DNA from: Bacteroidales bacterium
Lineage (GTDB): Bacteria; Bacteroidota; Bacteroidia; Bacteroidales; UBA932
Direction: 5' to 3'
Length of the DNA stretch: 6,027 bases
Assembly: GCA_017548805.1 (NCBI GenBank)
Contig: JAFYZE010000190.1
Span: 1-6,027 of the forward strand
The translations under genes were made by a program, and so were the position numbers. This document shows positions 5,282 through 6,027 of the stretch, piece by piece (the first letter of the stretch is position 1; every line of letters starts with the position of its first letter). Under the pieces are notes generated by a model. It searched no databases. It was given only the letters and a program-made list of their open reading frames with translations, and was not told the origin of the DNA.

Positions 5282-6027
5282 GCCTTGTGTCCTCCTATCT
5301 GTTTGTTTCGTTCAATGGCTGTAGCGCCTTCCTCGAAGTTCATGCCCTTGAGGATGGCATTCTTACCGTATTTGCGGCGGATCTCAAGGATGGCCTCCTG
5401 CTGCCGGCGTTCCTTGTCCGTATCGAAAGTCTCACCGAACAGCTCCAGCTGTTCTCCCTCGCCGTTCTCGGACTTCACATTGGCCGCCACGACCGTCAGG
5501 CGGCGGACATACAGGTCCCTGTCGACTATGCGGTCGAATAGCCCCAGGACGGCCTCGGTGATGAGCCGCGTGGAGGAAGTCCGGCGCCCGAGGTTCACGG
5601 AACCGTGCGCCGGCTTCGGCACCGTCCGGCCGTACCAGTCGCGGACCAGTTCACCGGAATACTCAACCGTTTTCAATGCTCCTGCCGCCACGGATTGGGA
5701 CTCCCTCGGCCGGTCGATGCTCTCGTAATTCACATTGATGACCATCTGGTCCGTGACCAGCCGCTTCTCCACCAGATCCATCACAAGCGAATCGGTCATC
5801 TCGCTTATCACGACACGGGCCTTCTCGAAAGAATAAGGCTCGGTCAGCACCTGCCCTGATCCGATGCTGTTCGCAGAGGGACGGTAAGCCTTGATCATGG
5901 CCATCGTGCATGGCTCCCAGCCCCATGCATGGTCGATGAGCAGCTCGGCATTGACGCCGAAAAGCTTGTACAGATATGCCTCCCAGGACGGCTCGAGCGA
6001 GCGGCGGGCCAGGGCACCCATGGTATG
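5278..6027 (-). CDS. Second Y-family DNA polymerase, C-terminal part (UvrX/YqjW-like)
   Basis: The last 249 codons are present; the 5' part lies beyond the right edge. The frame stays open to the window end, and the first residues read HTMGALARRSL, which is the helix-hairpin-helix of the thumb, so ATG 6019-6021 is internal and not a start. The palm catalytic residues are outside the window. What follows is the end of the thumb (YKLFGVNAELLIDHAWGWEP) and the little-finger domain (YSFEKARVVISEMTDSLVMD; VPKPAHGSVNLGRRTSSTRL; LFDRIVDRDLYVRRLTVVAA). Next comes a clamp-binding-like QLELF, then the conserved tail KYGKNAILKGMNFEEGATAIERN ending in QIGGHKA. That tail is typical of Firmicutes Y-family polymerases paired with YolD and is absent from the opposing polymerase at 3922, so the two belong to different subclades. 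It overlaps the YolD-like gene by 4 nt and should be co-transcribed with it. Confidence 0.9.
   Translation of the reverse strand, partial: HTMGALARRSLEPSWEAYLYKLFGVNAELLIDHAWGWEPCTMAMIKAYRPSANSIGSGQVLTEPYSFEKARVVISEMTDSLVMDLVEKRLVTDQMVINVNYESIDRPRESQSVAAGALKTVEYSGELVRDWYGRTVPKPAHGSVNLGRRTSSTRLITEAVLGLFDRIVDRDLYVRRLTVVAANVKSENGEGEQLELFGETFDTDKERRQQEAILEIRRKYGKNAILKGMNFEEGATAIERNKQIGGHKA

Noticed and set aside
5278..6021. ATG at 6019-6021 as the start of a 247-residue protein
   Set aside because: The frame continues upstream (His-Thr) and the first residues are the middle of a helix-hairpin-helix thumb motif, so the gene is cut by the window edge.
1..6027. CRISPR array, tRNA, rRNA, insertion sequence, attachment site or phage genes
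   Set aside because: No spaced repeats, cloverleaf, transposase or integrase motifs, or terminal inverted repeats were seen on either strand.

Overview
The window looks like a piece of a fairly GC-rich Bacteroidales chromosome (phylum Bacteroidota). Three things point there: promoter boxes of the TAnnTTTG type (-7 element of the Bacteroidota primary sigma factor) just upstream of several genes, AT-rich leaders without Shine-Dalgarno sequences, and a gene set typical of gut or rumen Bacteroidales (a DUF5118/DUF5117-type zinc metalloprotease, SpII lipoproteins and a DUF3298 lipoprotein). The genus cannot be decided from the sequence.

Layout. 1-1232, minus strand: the N-terminal 100 residues of a secreted zinc-metalloprotease-family protein that runs off the left edge, preceded by a DUF4163/DUF3298 (RsiV/PdaC-like) lipoprotein. 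1267-1635, plus: a YccF-type membrane protein, divergent from the lipoprotein through a 34-nt promoter region. 1640-1933, minus: a small four-cysteine TSCPD-domain protein, convergent with yccF across 4 nt. 1991-2023: a clear intrinsic terminator for the minus-strand lipoprotein gene 2044-2556. 2557-2682: a divergent intergenic region with a TATATTTG promoter box and an imperfect inverted repeat. 2683-3921, plus: a secreted alpha/beta hydrolase with an N-terminal InlB-B-repeat-like domain. 3922-5103, plus: a complete Y-family DNA polymerase (DinB/Pol IV type) whose TTG start directly follows the hydrolase stop. 5105-5281, minus: a 58-residue YolD-like protein. 5278-6027, minus: the C-terminal 249 residues of a second Y-family polymerase that enters from the right edge and overlaps the yolD-like gene by 4 nt (ATGA).

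The most interesting part is the right half: two Y-family translesion polymerases pointing at each other with a small YolD-like gene between them and almost no spacer. The polymerase/YolD pair is known from Firmicutes (UvrX/YolD, YqjW/YqjX). Here it sits in a Bacteroidota context next to a second, independent DinB-like polymerase, so the locus may be a compact lesion-bypass or mutagenesis cassette. The left half is mostly cell-envelope proteins. No tRNA, rRNA, CRISPR array, insertion sequence or attachment site was seen, and no gene-free stretch exceeds about 130 nt.
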